This document shows, one piece after another, positions 1-10,300 of a stretch of DNA of 64,000 nucleotides. The notes under the pieces were generated by a model. The model did no database searches, was not told the origin of the DNA, and was given only the letters and a program-made list of their open reading frames with translations. The DNA lies in contig NC_066580.1 of NCBI RefSeq assembly GCF_024323335.1, positions 140,792,188-140,856,187 of the forward strand. The letters run 5' to 3'. Each line of letters begins with the position of its first letter. Position 1 is the first letter of the stretch. The position numbers and the translations under genes are program-made. Source of the stretch: Lathyrus oleraceus. Taxonomy: Eukaryota > Streptophyta > Magnoliopsida > Fabales > Fabaceae.

Positions 1-2
1 CA

Positions 3-1058
3 ACCGGTGAGGACGAGTACTTAAACGGTGTCGCAAAATTCCGTATGTTCAACACTGAGTACGCACTATCTCAAGAACAGTTGAGTGTCATGCTACGTTT
101 TCCTGAAGGAGACCACGTCCACCCAAGAATCCCTCCAAACTCAGAGTGGAACACAGTCGCATTCGAACTTTTTGGAAAAATATCTGGTGTGGTAACCACC
201 AATTGGGATGCATTACTTGCTTCACACATACACAACCCCACTATCCGGTATTTTGTCCGTATTTTGCAAAACACCATCTTTGGAAGAGCCAACAACAGCA
301 AAGTTAACGCGAAAGAATTATTCTTCCTACACTGCATCTTTTCAGCAGATACAAAGGTAAACGCCGCCTCTTTCTTACTTCACCATATTCGTACCCTTTG
401 TGCTCGAGGCAATCAACCTTTTGTGATTGGAGGATTAATAACCACCATCGCACTCGGTTTAAATTTAGGGGACCGACTTCAGAATTTGCAATCTTTGCCA
501 CCCCTGTTTATGGATATCAGCTATTGTCGCTCCTACCGCTTAATCAAAAATAGGGTAGGCGGGAATTATTATCTTATGGTGAATAACCAAGAAATCCCGA
601 GCGCCGTTATGCCCAACATTGCACTCACCGATGTTACTAACCCCAACAGATTCATCTACGATCTGAATGCTCCCGAACCTACCATGCCTACACAAGCAAA
701 CCCGCCCCCAGACGAGTTTGATGAAATGGAGCAAGGTGATCAAGGTCCTGAACAACATTCTGCCCCACATAATCCTTCCGATAATATAGCTGGTCCATCC
801 TCCCGACGTCGTCGAAGAAGAAGGCCTGCAACAAATGATGACATCATGGATGTTATTGAACATCAAGCCCAACGGCTTGATGCCATGCATGCGCAGAATA
901 ACGAAGTAATGCAACTGATGCGCCAGATGCAACAACAACAAAAAGAGAGGAATGTAATAACCGACCAGAGGTTCACTGACTTGCTTAACAGGTTTGATGA
1001 CTTGGCAGTACGTGAACGATCACCGGGTCCGAGAACAAGAGGACGCAGGCAGAATTGA
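3..1058 (+). CDS. Athila-type retrotransposon ORF, 3' part (5' end outside window)
   Basis: The frame is open from base 3 with no stop before the first ATG at 45, so the true start lies left of the window. The visible part is about 350 residues. The N-terminal two thirds is a globular, mostly helical segment with a segment around FGRANNSKVNAKELFFLHC and a hydrophobic stretch near PFVIGGLITTIALGLNL. I recognise this as the plant-specific Athila ORF (often annotated 'Arabidopsis retrotransposon ORF-1' or 'putative plant transposon protein'). The C-terminal third is acidic/Pro-rich, then a basic run (SRRRRRRRP), then a Gln-rich probable coiled coil and a basic tail. Its molecular function is unknown; in Athila elements such frames sit between pol and the 3' LTR and have been discussed as env-like. 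The downstream PPT and LTR support that placement. It has no internal stop. Family assignment is from memory of the motif pattern, not a search. Confidence 0.65.
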   Translation, partial: TGEDEYLNGVAKFRMFNTEYALSQEQLSVMLRFPEGDHVHPRIPPNSEWNTVAFELFGKISGVVTTNWDALLASHIHNPTIRYFVRILQNTIFGRANNSKVNAKELFFLHCIFSADTKVNAASFLLHHIRTLCARGNQPFVIGGLITTIALGLNLGDRLQNLQSLPPLFMDISYCRSYRLIKNRVGGNYYLMVNNQEIPSAVMPNIALTDVTNPNRFIYDLNAPEPTMPTQANPPPDEFDEMEQGDQGPEQHSAPHNPSDNIAGPSSRRRRRRRPATNDDIMDVIEHQAQRLDAMHAQNNEVMQLMRQMQQQQKERNVITDQRFTDLLNRFDDLAVRERSPGPRTRGRRQN

Positions 1059-1106
1059 GTTTGGGTTCCATTTTTTCTTCCTTTTTTTTTTCGTTTTTTT
1101 TAAACA

Positions 1107-1140
1107 TTGGGGACAATGTTTCATTTAAGTGTAGGGGGAA
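1107..1140 (+). promoter_or_regulatory. PPT-like motif upstream of the true PPT (Athila)
   Basis: A segment with GGGGACAATG and then AAGTGTAGGGGGAA resembles the sequence just before the LTR (GAGGACAAGC, then AAGTGTGGGGGAGTT). It lies about 1 kb upstream of the LTR and is not followed by an LTR. It could be a secondary polypurine tract or a relic of a duplicated tail. Confidence 0.4.
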
Positions 1141-1154
1141 AACTTTGTTTCAGT

Positions 1155-1258
1155 TATGTTTATTTCCCTTTCAAGTATGTTTATTTCCCTTTCAATTATG
1201 TTTATTTCCCTTTCAAGTATGTTTATTTCCCTTTCAAGTATGTTATTTCCCTTTCAAT
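1155..1258 (+). repeat. 21-bp minisatellite, about 5 units
   Basis: Units of roughly TATGTTTATTTCCCTTTCAA plus one base repeat about five times, with the last unit shortened by one base. It lies in the Athila noncoding tail. Confidence 0.85.
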
Positions 1259-1673
1259 AACAACAATTTTTTTCTTAAGTCAAGTCCCTAGTGTGAAATT
1301 TTTTATTATCTATTCTCCTCAATTTTCTTGAGCCATAACAAAATTCAACACACTCAATAAGTATAAAAGTTGCTTATTGTATAAAACTTGAGTGAAATTA
1401 AGACAAAATTATTACCGCCCCAACACTCTAAAAACCTCAACATGTTAGATCAGTCTAAGTACCTATTATATCAATTCCTTGAACTTTTAGTTCTATAGTA
1501 ACCCTGAGTAGTTTATATGAGAAGCCGGCACCATCTTAATAGCAAACTACATAGAGAGCCGATGAATACAAGTGAATGATTCCCAAAACAACATATTAAA
1601 AATCAGGAAATGCACTAATTAAGTTAGATGATCCTTACCCGATCATTTAATCCAAAGGTTGCGGACCCTACAA

Positions 1674-1760
1674 AAACATAGTATGAACGATCCATTGTGA
1701 GTTGGTTCAGCGGTTTCTGGTGCTGAACTTGGTAGGGCGGACTACGGTCCGATCCCCCGC
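1674..1760 (+). other. tRNA-like / SINE-head-like segment with Pol III box-like motifs
   Basis: TGGTTCAGCGG (1703-1713) resembles a Pol III A box and GGTCCGATCCC (1746-1756) resembles a B box (GGTTCGANTCC) with two differences. They are about 40 bp apart, a tRNA-like spacing. A perfect 7-bp inverted repeat, GTTCAGC (1705-1711) and GCTGAAC (1722-1728), encloses a 10-base loop. This looks like the tRNA-derived head of a plant SINE or a tRNA relic fixed in the Athila tail; a full cloverleaf is not evident, so I do not call a tRNA gene. Confidence 0.4.
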
Positions 1761-2107
1761 AATTTGCAATAGACTAAATAAAGAAGTTATCCAACTTATG
1801 TACCAGAACTTCTAACTAAAAGAGGATCAGAATCGCTAACCGGTTACTCCACTATGTGCACAAAAAGATAAAGGGCTTAATGTGATTTCGCTCGAATGAA
1901 AACGGGTGAAATAAGAGTAAAAGAACTAGGCTGAGCTATAATAGCATGACTCGAACTGGTTTGCATAAGGTGGGGTTATCTAGTGTTGTTACGGTAGTTT
2001 TTGATGTTAAGATTAAACTCAGGTTATTTCTAAACGAGATTTACTTGCAACCTATTACGAATTGATGTGTGTTTGGAAATTTCATCTTGCTTGAGGACAA
2101 GCAAAAG

Positions 2108-2125
2108 TCTAAGTGTGGGGGAGTT
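2108..2125 (+). promoter_or_regulatory. Polypurine tract of the Athila-like element
   Basis: The purine-rich AAGTGTGGGGGAGTT directly precedes the LTR start TGATAACATG, the usual place and composition of the plus-strand primer in Athila elements. Confidence 0.75.
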
Positions 2126-3737
2126 TGATAACATGAAACTATATCACATTTTTAGACTTGATTTAATTAAATTATATCGTTATTTGATTCAATTTATTTT
2201 ATATTATTCGATATTACTCGGTATTTTCTTATTATTTATTTCAGGTATCATTATTTAACGTACATGTGAAAAAGAAAGAAAAGGGGTGCAAAAAGAAGAT
2301 TTTCTAGGAAAAGCAGCAAGCTGAAGCACCAAAGCCCAGCCCACGTTTGGAACAAAGAAAATTTCTGTCACGACCGCCACAAGCACGTGCGGAGCGCCAC
2401 GTCCTAAGACCTAGCATTACGACCGTAACACATAGTGTGACGGACGTCACACATTCCACTCCTATATTTTAGGCTTTACGTGCGTAACGGAGTGGACGGT
2501 TTCCCCTAAATTTTCTCCTGCACTCGTAGACATTTTGAACCACACTGAAGACCCATTCTAGGAAACGGTTATTTTGGGAGGTGAATATAAATACACATCA
2601 CGAAAGCCAATGGAAGCGGGCTTTCCCGGTACAATTCTTCCAGCAATATTTTTCCAGCACTCTAAATTTTCAAGCAATTTAATTTCTTTTCTTTTCTAGT
2701 TTAATTTCCGAAGCATACAATTTATTTTCTCACGATAGTTTCTACACCGGAAATTATTGTGTAATTTTTACTGGATCTAACCTTACGTTAGATCATAGTA
2801 TTTTATTTCCTTGTTTTTACTTTCCTATCTGATTGAGAATTGTGAAGAACAAATCCAACCGGCTTGTGGTGGAGTGTTCGAGCATCGAAGCTAGGAGATA
2901 AAATCCAGATTTCTAGTATTTTTCCAGGTTCATTAATTAATTAATTTATCGTCTTAATTTACATATGCTTTGTTCCGCTGTTTATATATATTGTTTGTTT
3001 GAAATGGCCGTATTTACGCATAATTATTGTTTATGCATGTTTATCATGTCTGGCTAATTAATTTAGATATCGGTATGTAAAGTAAGCGGAATAAAGGAAT
3101 CAAAATTGAGTTGGTTTAAATTTATTTCAGAATATAGTCACTCTTTTTCTGGTCTCAATTTACAAAGTTAATACCAAGGTTTTTGTACGAGAGTAAAAGA
3201 CATAAAGAAGTTAAAATCAATAGAACGACGGTTTGAGCTTTTAACTGGACAGTGTAAATTGAACATTAACTTTAAATCAAGGCGAAAGCAATTTTTAAGG
3301 TTAATTAAATTCTAATCATTTTCAAAATTTATTTTTAAAAGTTAAATGTGAGGACGAGAGTTAAGCATTTAAGTTTAATCATATAATCTAAGTCAATAGA
3401 GCGAGAGTTTGAGACGAGGGTGTTTAAACGGTTAGTATTTTCTCAAAAGGAGTTTCTATAGATTCTATTATTTTCAAAAGTGATTTTAGATTTAACGAAA
3501 TAGTGAGAGCGTACGTTAAAATATAAAGTCATAGTCTAATTCAACAGAGCGAGAGTTTGAGGAAAAGACTTTTAATTAATAGTGTCTACTGAAAAGACTT
3601 ATTTTAAAATTAAGAAAAAGACCAACGAAGATTTGATTCCCCAATTACGACGAACTACATACTGATATCCATATTATTTGATATTTTATCTAGATCCAAA
3701 TTTAGTTTTACTTTTCCCCCTAATCATTAAAGTATCA
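2126..3737 (+). repeat. 3' LTR of the Athila-like element (1612 bp)
   Basis: Starts TGATAACATG right after the PPT and ends AAAGTATCA, giving the 5-bp terminal inverted repeat TGATA/TATCA. The length fits Athila LTRs. A TATA box lies at 2586-2593. The 5' LTR is outside the window, so the end at 3737 rests on the terminal repeat only and the target duplication cannot be tested. Confidence 0.65.
2586..2593 (+). promoter_or_regulatory. TATA box in the Athila LTR
   Basis: TATAAATA about 460 bp into the LTR, the normal type of U3 core promoter in plant LTRs. Confidence 0.55.
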
Positions 3738-3820
3738 TCTGCAAAAACTTGATCGCAACTTTATTAGTCTATCGGGGTACTAACTGCAAGTGCACAGTCT
3801 AATCGCGGATGATACTTTAA
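3727..3820. repeat. 13-bp perfect inverted repeat spanning the Athila LTR end
   Basis: TTAAAGTATCATC (3727-3739) is repeated as its exact reverse complement at 3808-3820, 68 bp apart, and pairing can extend three bases inward with one wobble. The left arm contains the proposed LTR end. The bases between (3740-3807) match nothing else I recognise in the window. It may be a small foldback or two LTR ends facing each other. Confidence 0.55.
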
Positions 3821-4028
3821 GGGGCCGAGGAAATAACTGGGGAGGAAACTAAAGCAATGATCATCCACGAGGAAATAACTCAGTGGGGAAAGGAGAAAGG
3901 TTAAAATCTTTTTTCTTAAGGGGCCGACACTTCTATCATTGATAGGACAGACACCAAACTTGTATGGGGATGAAGTACCATCATAATAAAGAATAAGAAT
4001 CTCAGACAATGAATCAACAAATATTATT

Positions 4029-4063
4029 ATGCAAAAATATGTAATTATGAAATTATATGAGTT

Positions 4064-4108
<45 letters not shown>

Positions 4109-4110
4109 GA
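4029..4110. repeat. ATATGT hexanucleotide microsatellite
   Basis: About eight ATATGT units with an AT-rich lead-in, in the 3'UTR of the minus Ogre fragment. Element C has a related CATATA-rich stretch at 27290-27320. ORFs crossing it (runs of I-C or H-I) are artefacts of the repeat. Confidence 0.85.
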
Positions 4111-4119
4111 TGATTATGC

Positions 4120-5100
4120 TGACAAAACGATCGCAAAGGATACAAAGGTATCGCAAAAATTTGAATCATCAGTACAATCCTCGGTCAATCCATAACAAAG
4201 GGAAACAACTACCGGAGAACAGGGAGATCAACATCCCAAAGGCTCAACACTATTTGGGGAAGGAGGAGATCTGTTGAGGAAAGGAAGTATTATCGAATCT
4301 GTAGGGAATTTTAGGTCAACACCATATTAAATGGGAGACAACCATACAGGGGATAAACACAAATAACTGCTCTGAAACCAGGAGGAAACTCTGACTGGGA
4401 GTGAGTCGGATGGCTATTGGCGGAGAAACCAACGCGATCTACTAGGTAAATCGATCTCACTCTGCTGAAGATTATAACAAAAAATCAACCCTGCTGAAGA
4501 ACACGCAAGCTCTGACGGGGACTGAATCAACCAACTCAGCTGGGAAAAGTATAGAAGCTCCGATGGGGATCAAACACTCCGCAGGTGAACTAGATCAACA
4601 AACTTGGCTAAGGATACTCGAAGGGTTATCTGCTTGGGGAACCCATAGAGCTCCACACTTAAGACTTGTTGTTTTTCGAAATGCTATTGATATTGCTTTA
4701 AAACTGCCTCTGAAAAATTCTTGTTTTTATATGTCTAAGAAAATGATTTTGATTAAAAAATTTAATTTCAAAAATGATCATAATAAAATTTAAAACTATT
4801 TGGCTGATATAAATAAGAGTAGAAACAATTAGATAAAAGCTCAACTTTATTTAATAGAATGATAGTCTATAAATGACAAGACTCCATAGATCTTTACAAA
4901 GTTGAAAATGGTAATTTACATGGAAAAGAGTTTCATTGAATACAAATGACCACTAATCCTTCTAACATCTCTTGACGTCCGCTATGCTTTTGAATGCCAT
5001 TGGGGATAATGAATCACTGTCAACCCTTGTGCTCAACAAAGTTTCTCCAATACTGGATGATCAGTAGCATGCAGTTACTTCCCATAATCCCTAATTTTTG
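4120..5100 (-). other. 3'UTR of the minus Ogre fragment
   Basis: No gene. On the minus strand it carries the scattered 'CCCAGC/GGGGA' type motifs typical of the long 3'UTRs of Ogre elements, also present at 26530-27240 and 54270-54990. Confidence 0.6.
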
Positions 5101-5101
5101 C

Positions 5102-5250
5102 ATAAATTGCCCCAAGGTGGGGTACTCAATTTATCGGGATAAATTTTTCTGTTTTATGTCTCTAATTTTTGCCTGGATCGCCCTTTCAGGTTTTCAATCC
5201 ACCGAGACGCTCATTTTTGCCTAAGGCGCCCTTTCGGGTTTTCAACTTAG
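5102..5250 (-). other. Three two-tier hairpin modules in the minus Ogre fragment's 3'UTR
   Basis: Read on the minus strand after the integrase, three hairpins follow. 5221-5250: stem CTAAGTT with GCCTTAG (one mismatch), inner CCC/GGG, loop GAAA. 5174-5201: stem TGGATT with GATCCA, inner CCT/GGG, loop GAAA. 5102-5134: stem ATAAATT with AATTTAT, inner CCCC/GGGG. Each has a 5-base bulge (GAAAA or GAGTA) on the 5' side and a single C on the 3' side. The same three modules occur in element C (26249-26397). Confidence 0.7.
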
Positions 5251-5401
5251 CGAGTTATTCTTTTCTTTTTTAGGAGAAGTATTTCTTGACTGCATCTACG
5301 TTCGCAGGACGAGTGAACTCTTCCCCATCCATAGTTGTAAGAATCAAAGCACCACCTGAAAAGGCTCTCTTAACAACATATGAGCCTTCATAATTAGGAG
5401 T

Positions 5402-7310
5402 CTATTTGCCCCTAGAATCTGGTTCAAACGATAAAATCTTCTTGAGCACAAGGTCACCTTCTCTGAACACCCGAGATCTGACCTTCTTATCAAAAGCTTT
5501 CTTCATCCTCTGCTGATATAACTCACCATGACACATGGCCGTTAATCTCTTCTCTTCTATCAAATTCAACTGATCAAACCTGGTCTGACACCATTCTGCC
5601 TCAGTCAACTTGGCTTCCATGAGCACACATAATGAAGGAATCTCAACCTCTACGGGGAGCACTTCTTCCATACCATAAACAAGAGAGAAAGGGGCTGCCC
5701 CTGTTGAAGTGCGGATGAATGTATGATACTCGTGCAAATAAAATGGGAGCATCCCATGCCAATCCTTATATGTTACAACCATCTTCTGAATAATCTTCTT
5801 GATGTTCTTATTTGCAGCTTCAATAACCCCATTCATCTTAGGTCTGTAGGGAGAAGAATTATGATGTGCGATCTTGAAGTCTTTGCAAAGAGCTTCCACC
5901 ATATTATTGTTCAAGTTCAATCCATTATCAGTAATGATCTTACTTGGCACACCATACCGACATATAATCTGATTCTTGATAAACCTCACAATAACTTGCT
6001 TGGTTACATTTGCATATGATGCCGCTTCAACCCATTTTGTGAAGTAGCATTTGCCACTAAAATGAAACGATGTCCATTCGAAGCTTTGGGCTCAATCATC
6101 CTAGTCATGTCAATTCCCCACATGGAGAAAGGCCATGGGGAAGAGATAACATTCAACAGTGTCGGAGGAACATGAATCTTATTTGCATATATTTGACACT
6201 TGTGGCATTTCTTCACAAACTTGCAACAGTCAGATTCCATCGTCATCCAATAGTAACTTGCTCGCAACATCTTCTTGCGATTGCATGTCCATTGAAATGA
6301 GTACCAAAGGAACCTTCATGCACTTCATTCATCAACAAGTCTGCTTCGTGTCTATCCACTCATCTGAGAAGAACCATGTCGAAGTTTCTCTTGTACAATA
6401 CATCATTATTCAAGTAGAAATTGCTGGCTAATCTTCTCAAAGTCTTCTTATCTTTCAGCGGTTCCCCAGACGGGTAAGCTTGACATTGAAGGAAACACTT
6501 GATATCATAATACCACGGCTTCTCGTCTTTGACGTCCTCAACAGCAAACACATGAGCTGGCCTATCAAGATGCATCACGATCAAGTTGGGAACCTCATTC
6601 CAATACTTCACTACGATCATTGATGCCAACGTTGCAAGAGCGTCTGCCATCCGGTTCTCACCTCGAGGGATATGATGAAACTCAACCTTTGTAAAGAAAG
6701 TTGAAACCCTCCTTGCATAATCTCTATATGGTATTAAACCGGGTTGATTCGTCTCCCATTCACCTTTGATCTGAGATCAATGGCCTCTTCGAGCCCCATA
6801 ATGCAAGCTTCATACTCTGCCATATTTTTTGTACACTTGAAATTCAATCTAGCTGTGAATGGTAGATGCGTGCCTTAATGAGTAATGATCACTACCCCAA
6901 TTCCATTTCCATATTGATTAACAGCTCCATCAAATACCATGCCCCAATAGGAACCAGGTTCTGGCCATTCTTCAAGCAATGGTTCATCACAATCTTTCAT
7001 TTTCAAGTACAAGATCTCTTCGTCAGGAAAGTCATACTGCACTGACTGGTAATCTTCAATTGGTTGGTGAGCCAAATGGTCAGCCAAGATACTACCTTTG
7101 ATTGCTTTCCGAGATCGGTATTCAATATCATACTCTGATAACAACATCTACCAACGGGCAATTCTCCTAGTTAAAGCAGGCTTCTCAAATATATAATTGA
7201 TTGGATCCATTTTGGATATCAACCAAGTGGTATGATTCAACATATACTGACGCAGACGCTTAGAAGCCCAAGCCAATATGCAACAAGTCTTCTCTAGCAT
7301 AGAAGATGTC
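5402..7310 (-). pseudogene. Ogre/Tat pol fragment: RNaseH, aRNaseH, integrase
   Basis: Minus-strand pieces show RNaseH (SMLEKTCCILAWASKRLRQY), then archaeal-type RNaseH (VFDGAVNQYGNGIG), the integrase zinc-binding region (CCKFVKKCHKCQIYA) and the integrase core (CRYGVPSKIITDNGLNLNNN, then MNGVIEAANKNIKK). The frame is broken by nonsense codons, for example TAG at 7148-7150 between the RNaseH pieces, a TAA just below 6878 in aRNaseH, and a deletion/frameshift near 6004-6020 that removes part of the integrase core. At the 3' end, the conserved GDLVLKKIL chromatin-side segment is present. No reverse transcriptase is left in this copy. It is clearly non-functional. Confidence 0.85.
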
Positions 7311-7391
7311 TCAGGAGCCCTGGGTGTTAAAACATTCATGACTTTCACATGAATATCCTTGAAATTGCTAATGCCTCAGGAGCCCTGGGTG
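7310..7391 (+). repeat. 17-bp direct repeat at the Ogre/copia junction
   Basis: CTCAGGAGCCCTGGGTG occurs at 7310-7326 and again at 7375-7391. The second copy is native to the copia gag frame (residues ASGALG). The first sits exactly where the minus-strand Ogre RNaseH homology stops. This marks a rearrangement junction. Confidence 0.75.
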
Positions 7392-10300
7392 AGAAGATGT
7401 CAGATGAAAAACTAGTGAGGAAAATACTCAGGACACTTCCTAAGAGATTTGCCATGAAAGTGACAACCATAGAAGAGTCTCAAGACATTTGCAATATGAG
7501 AGTGGATGAGCTAATTGGATCCCTCCAAACATTTGAGTTGGGAATGTGTGATGGATCTGAAAAGAAATTCAAAAGCATAGCCTTCATGTCAAACACTGAA
7601 GAGAAAGAGGAAGAAAGTGGTGAAGATACTGATGAAGATCTGGCAAATGATGTAGTATTGTTGGGTAGACAGTTTAACAAACTTCTGAAAAAGATGGATG
7701 TAAGGTCTAAGTCTAATGTCAAGAATATCTCATCTGACATCAGTAGGTCCAATAATGCTGGTAGAAGAACAAGATTTGATTAAAAGTCCAAAGAAGGAAA
7801 AGGAGTTCAGTGCCATGAATGTGATGGGTATGGAAACATTAGAGCTGAATGTGGGACCTACCTCAAGAAACAGAAGAAGAGTCTTGCTGCTACTTGGTCT
7901 GATGAAAGTGAAACAGAAGGAGAGTCTGCAAATCTTGTGACTGCCTTGACTGGAAGATGGGGTTCTGATGAAGACTCAAGTGATGATGAAGTAACCTTTG
8001 ATGAGTTAGCCACTACCTACAGAAAGTTGTGTCACAGAAGTGAAGAAGTGTGTCAACAAGTGGAAAGTCAGAAGAAAGTGATAACACAATTGGAGAATGA
8101 GAAGGCAGAACACTTGGAAACCATCTCTAAGTTGAAGACTGAAGCAATGTTCTTGAACTCCAAACTGGGTGAGATGACAAAGTATGTCAGAATGCTGAAC
8201 AGTGGATCTGACACCTTAGACAAAATTCTCCAGACTGGAAAAATGACAGGAGACAAGTCTGGCCTTGGGTTCAATGAATCCAAAGCTGAGTGTAGTCACA
8301 CTGGTAGCAAACCAAAGATGTCACATCATGTGTCACAACATCATAAGGAAATACATCATAAAGGAAAACACCAAAGACGGAGATGTCATTACTGTGGAAA
8401 ATTTGGCCATATAAAACCATTCTGCTATAAGTTGTATGGCTATCCTAGTCCTTCTCATCATCAACCTAGACCCAAACATCATATCCCTGTCAACAGAAAA
8501 AAATGGGTTCTTAGGGCTGGTGTTACTAACCTGATAGCTCACACTTCCTTCAGATTTTTAGCCAAAGAAGACTGGTATTTTGACAGTGGATGCTCCAGAC
8601 ACATGACTGGAAACAAAAACCTGCTAACTGACCTTCATCCTCATGCCACCAGCTATGTAACCTTTGGTGATGGAGCAAAGGGTGAAATCAAGGGGATTGG
8701 AAAGCTAAACTACCCTGGAGTCCCTAACCTTGACAATGTCCTACTTGTTAAAGGACTGACTGCAAACCTAATAAGCATCAGTCAACTATGTGACCAAGGT
8801 CTAACTATAAACTTCACAAAAACTAAATGTCTGATTACTAATAAAGAAAATGAAGTGATCATGAAAGGAGTCAGGTCTAAGGACAATTGCTATATGTGGA
8901 GTTCTCAAAAAACTGGTTATTCATCAATATGTACTCTAGCCAAAGAAGAAGAAGTGAAGATACGGCATCAAAAATTGGGCCATCTGCATCTTAATGGAAT
9001 GAAGAGGATTATATCTGTTGAAGTTGTAAGAGGAATTCCAAACTTGAAGATTGATGAAGGAAGAGTGTGTGGGGAATGTCAGATTGGAAAACAGACAAAG
9101 ATGTCATATCAGAAGCTCAGACATGACACCACTTCCAGGGTGCTGGAACTTCTCCACATGGACTTGATGGGACCCAAGCAGGTGGAAAGTCTTGGTGGGA
9201 AAAAGTATGCTTATGTGGTGGTGGATGACTTCTCCAGATACACCTGGGTCAATTTTATAAGAGAAAAATCTGATGTATTTGAAGTCTTCAAAGATCTTTG
9301 TCTAAGACTTCAAAGAGAAAAAGAAAGTCAGGTTATCAGAATCAGAAGTGATCATGGGAAAGAATTTGAGAACAACAAATTTGTTGGATTCTGTGCATCA
9401 GAAGGAATTAGTCATGAGTTCTCATCTCCCATTACTCCTCAGCAAAATGGTGTGGTAGAAAGGAAAAATAGAACTCTCCAAGAATCAGCCAGAGCTATGA
9501 TTCATGCTAAGAAATTGCCCTACCACTTCTGAGTTGAAGCTATGAACACAACCTGCTATGTTCACAACAGAGTAACCTTGAAGAAAGGGACTCCGACTAC
9601 TTTATATGAAGTCTGGAAAGGGAGAATACCTACATTCAAATACTTCCATGTGTTTGGTAGTAAATGTTATATCTTGACTGATCGTGAACAAAGAAGGAAG
9701 ATGGATCCCAAGAGTGATGAAGGAATATTTCTGGGCTACTCAACAAACAGTAGAGCATTTAGAGTCTTTAATTCCAAAACAAAAGTAATGATGGAATCTA
9801 TCAATGTTGTGATTGATGATCAACAGACTGATGTCACAGACTATGTTGAGACATCCTTAAATGATCCCCTAGCTGATTTTCCAGACAAAAGTAATGAGAG
9901 TGAACTCACTCAAGCTGAACATGAAACTGACAAAATTAATAAGGGACTATCTATCAGAATTCAGAAGGATCATCCTAAAGATCTCATTATAAGAGACCCA
10001 AATAAAGGGGTCACAACTAGATCAAGAGAAGTGATCTCACATGGTTGTTTTGTGTCCAAGATTGAGCCTAGGAATGTCAAGGAAGCCTTGACTGATGAAT
10101 TCTGGATCAATGCCATGCAGGAAGAGTTAGGCCAATTCGAGAGAAATGAAGTATGGGAACTGGTTCCAAGACCTGAAGGAATAAATGTCATTGGAACAAA
10201 GTGGGTTTACAAGAATAAATCTGATGAAAAAGGGGTGGTTACTAAAAATAAAGCAAGATTATTAGCACAAAGATACACTCAAGTTGAAGGAGTTGACTTT

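Larger units (their letters stand above)
1059..2107 (+). other. Noncoding 3' internal tail of the Athila-like element
   Basis: About 1 kb with no credible reading frame between the Athila-type ORF and the PPT. It holds a PPT-like motif, a 21-bp minisatellite and a tRNA-like segment, each listed separately. The rest is AT-rich unique-looking sequence. Small ORFs here (1055-1331) are translations of the minisatellite. Confidence 0.6.
3825..7310 (-). mobile_element. Minus-strand Tat/Ogre element fragment (RNaseH to 3'UTR), truncated at both ends
   Basis: Read on the minus strand, the order is RNaseH, archaeal-type RNaseH, integrase and 3'UTR. The 3'UTR matches element C nearly along its length (compare 3840-4200 reversed with 27240-27540, including the ATATGT-rich stretch). 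There is no LTR at either end. The 3'UTR side stops near 3825, and the pol side stops at 7310 against the copia element. Together with the minus LTR piece at 15121-16876 it could be the remains of one minus-strand element interrupted by the copia element (inference). Confidence 0.75.

Noticed and set aside
1701..1760. Functional tRNA gene
   Set aside because: Box-like motifs are present but a full cloverleaf with acceptor stem is not evident.
3764..4277. ORFs with runs of I-C-I-C or H-I-H-I residues
   Set aside because: They are translations of the ATATGT microsatellite.
7716..7940. Separate ORF bridging the copia gag and pol frames, suggesting a frameshift
   Set aside because: The gag frame continues through one in-frame TAA at 7781 and stays in frame with 7937 onward, so no frameshift is needed.
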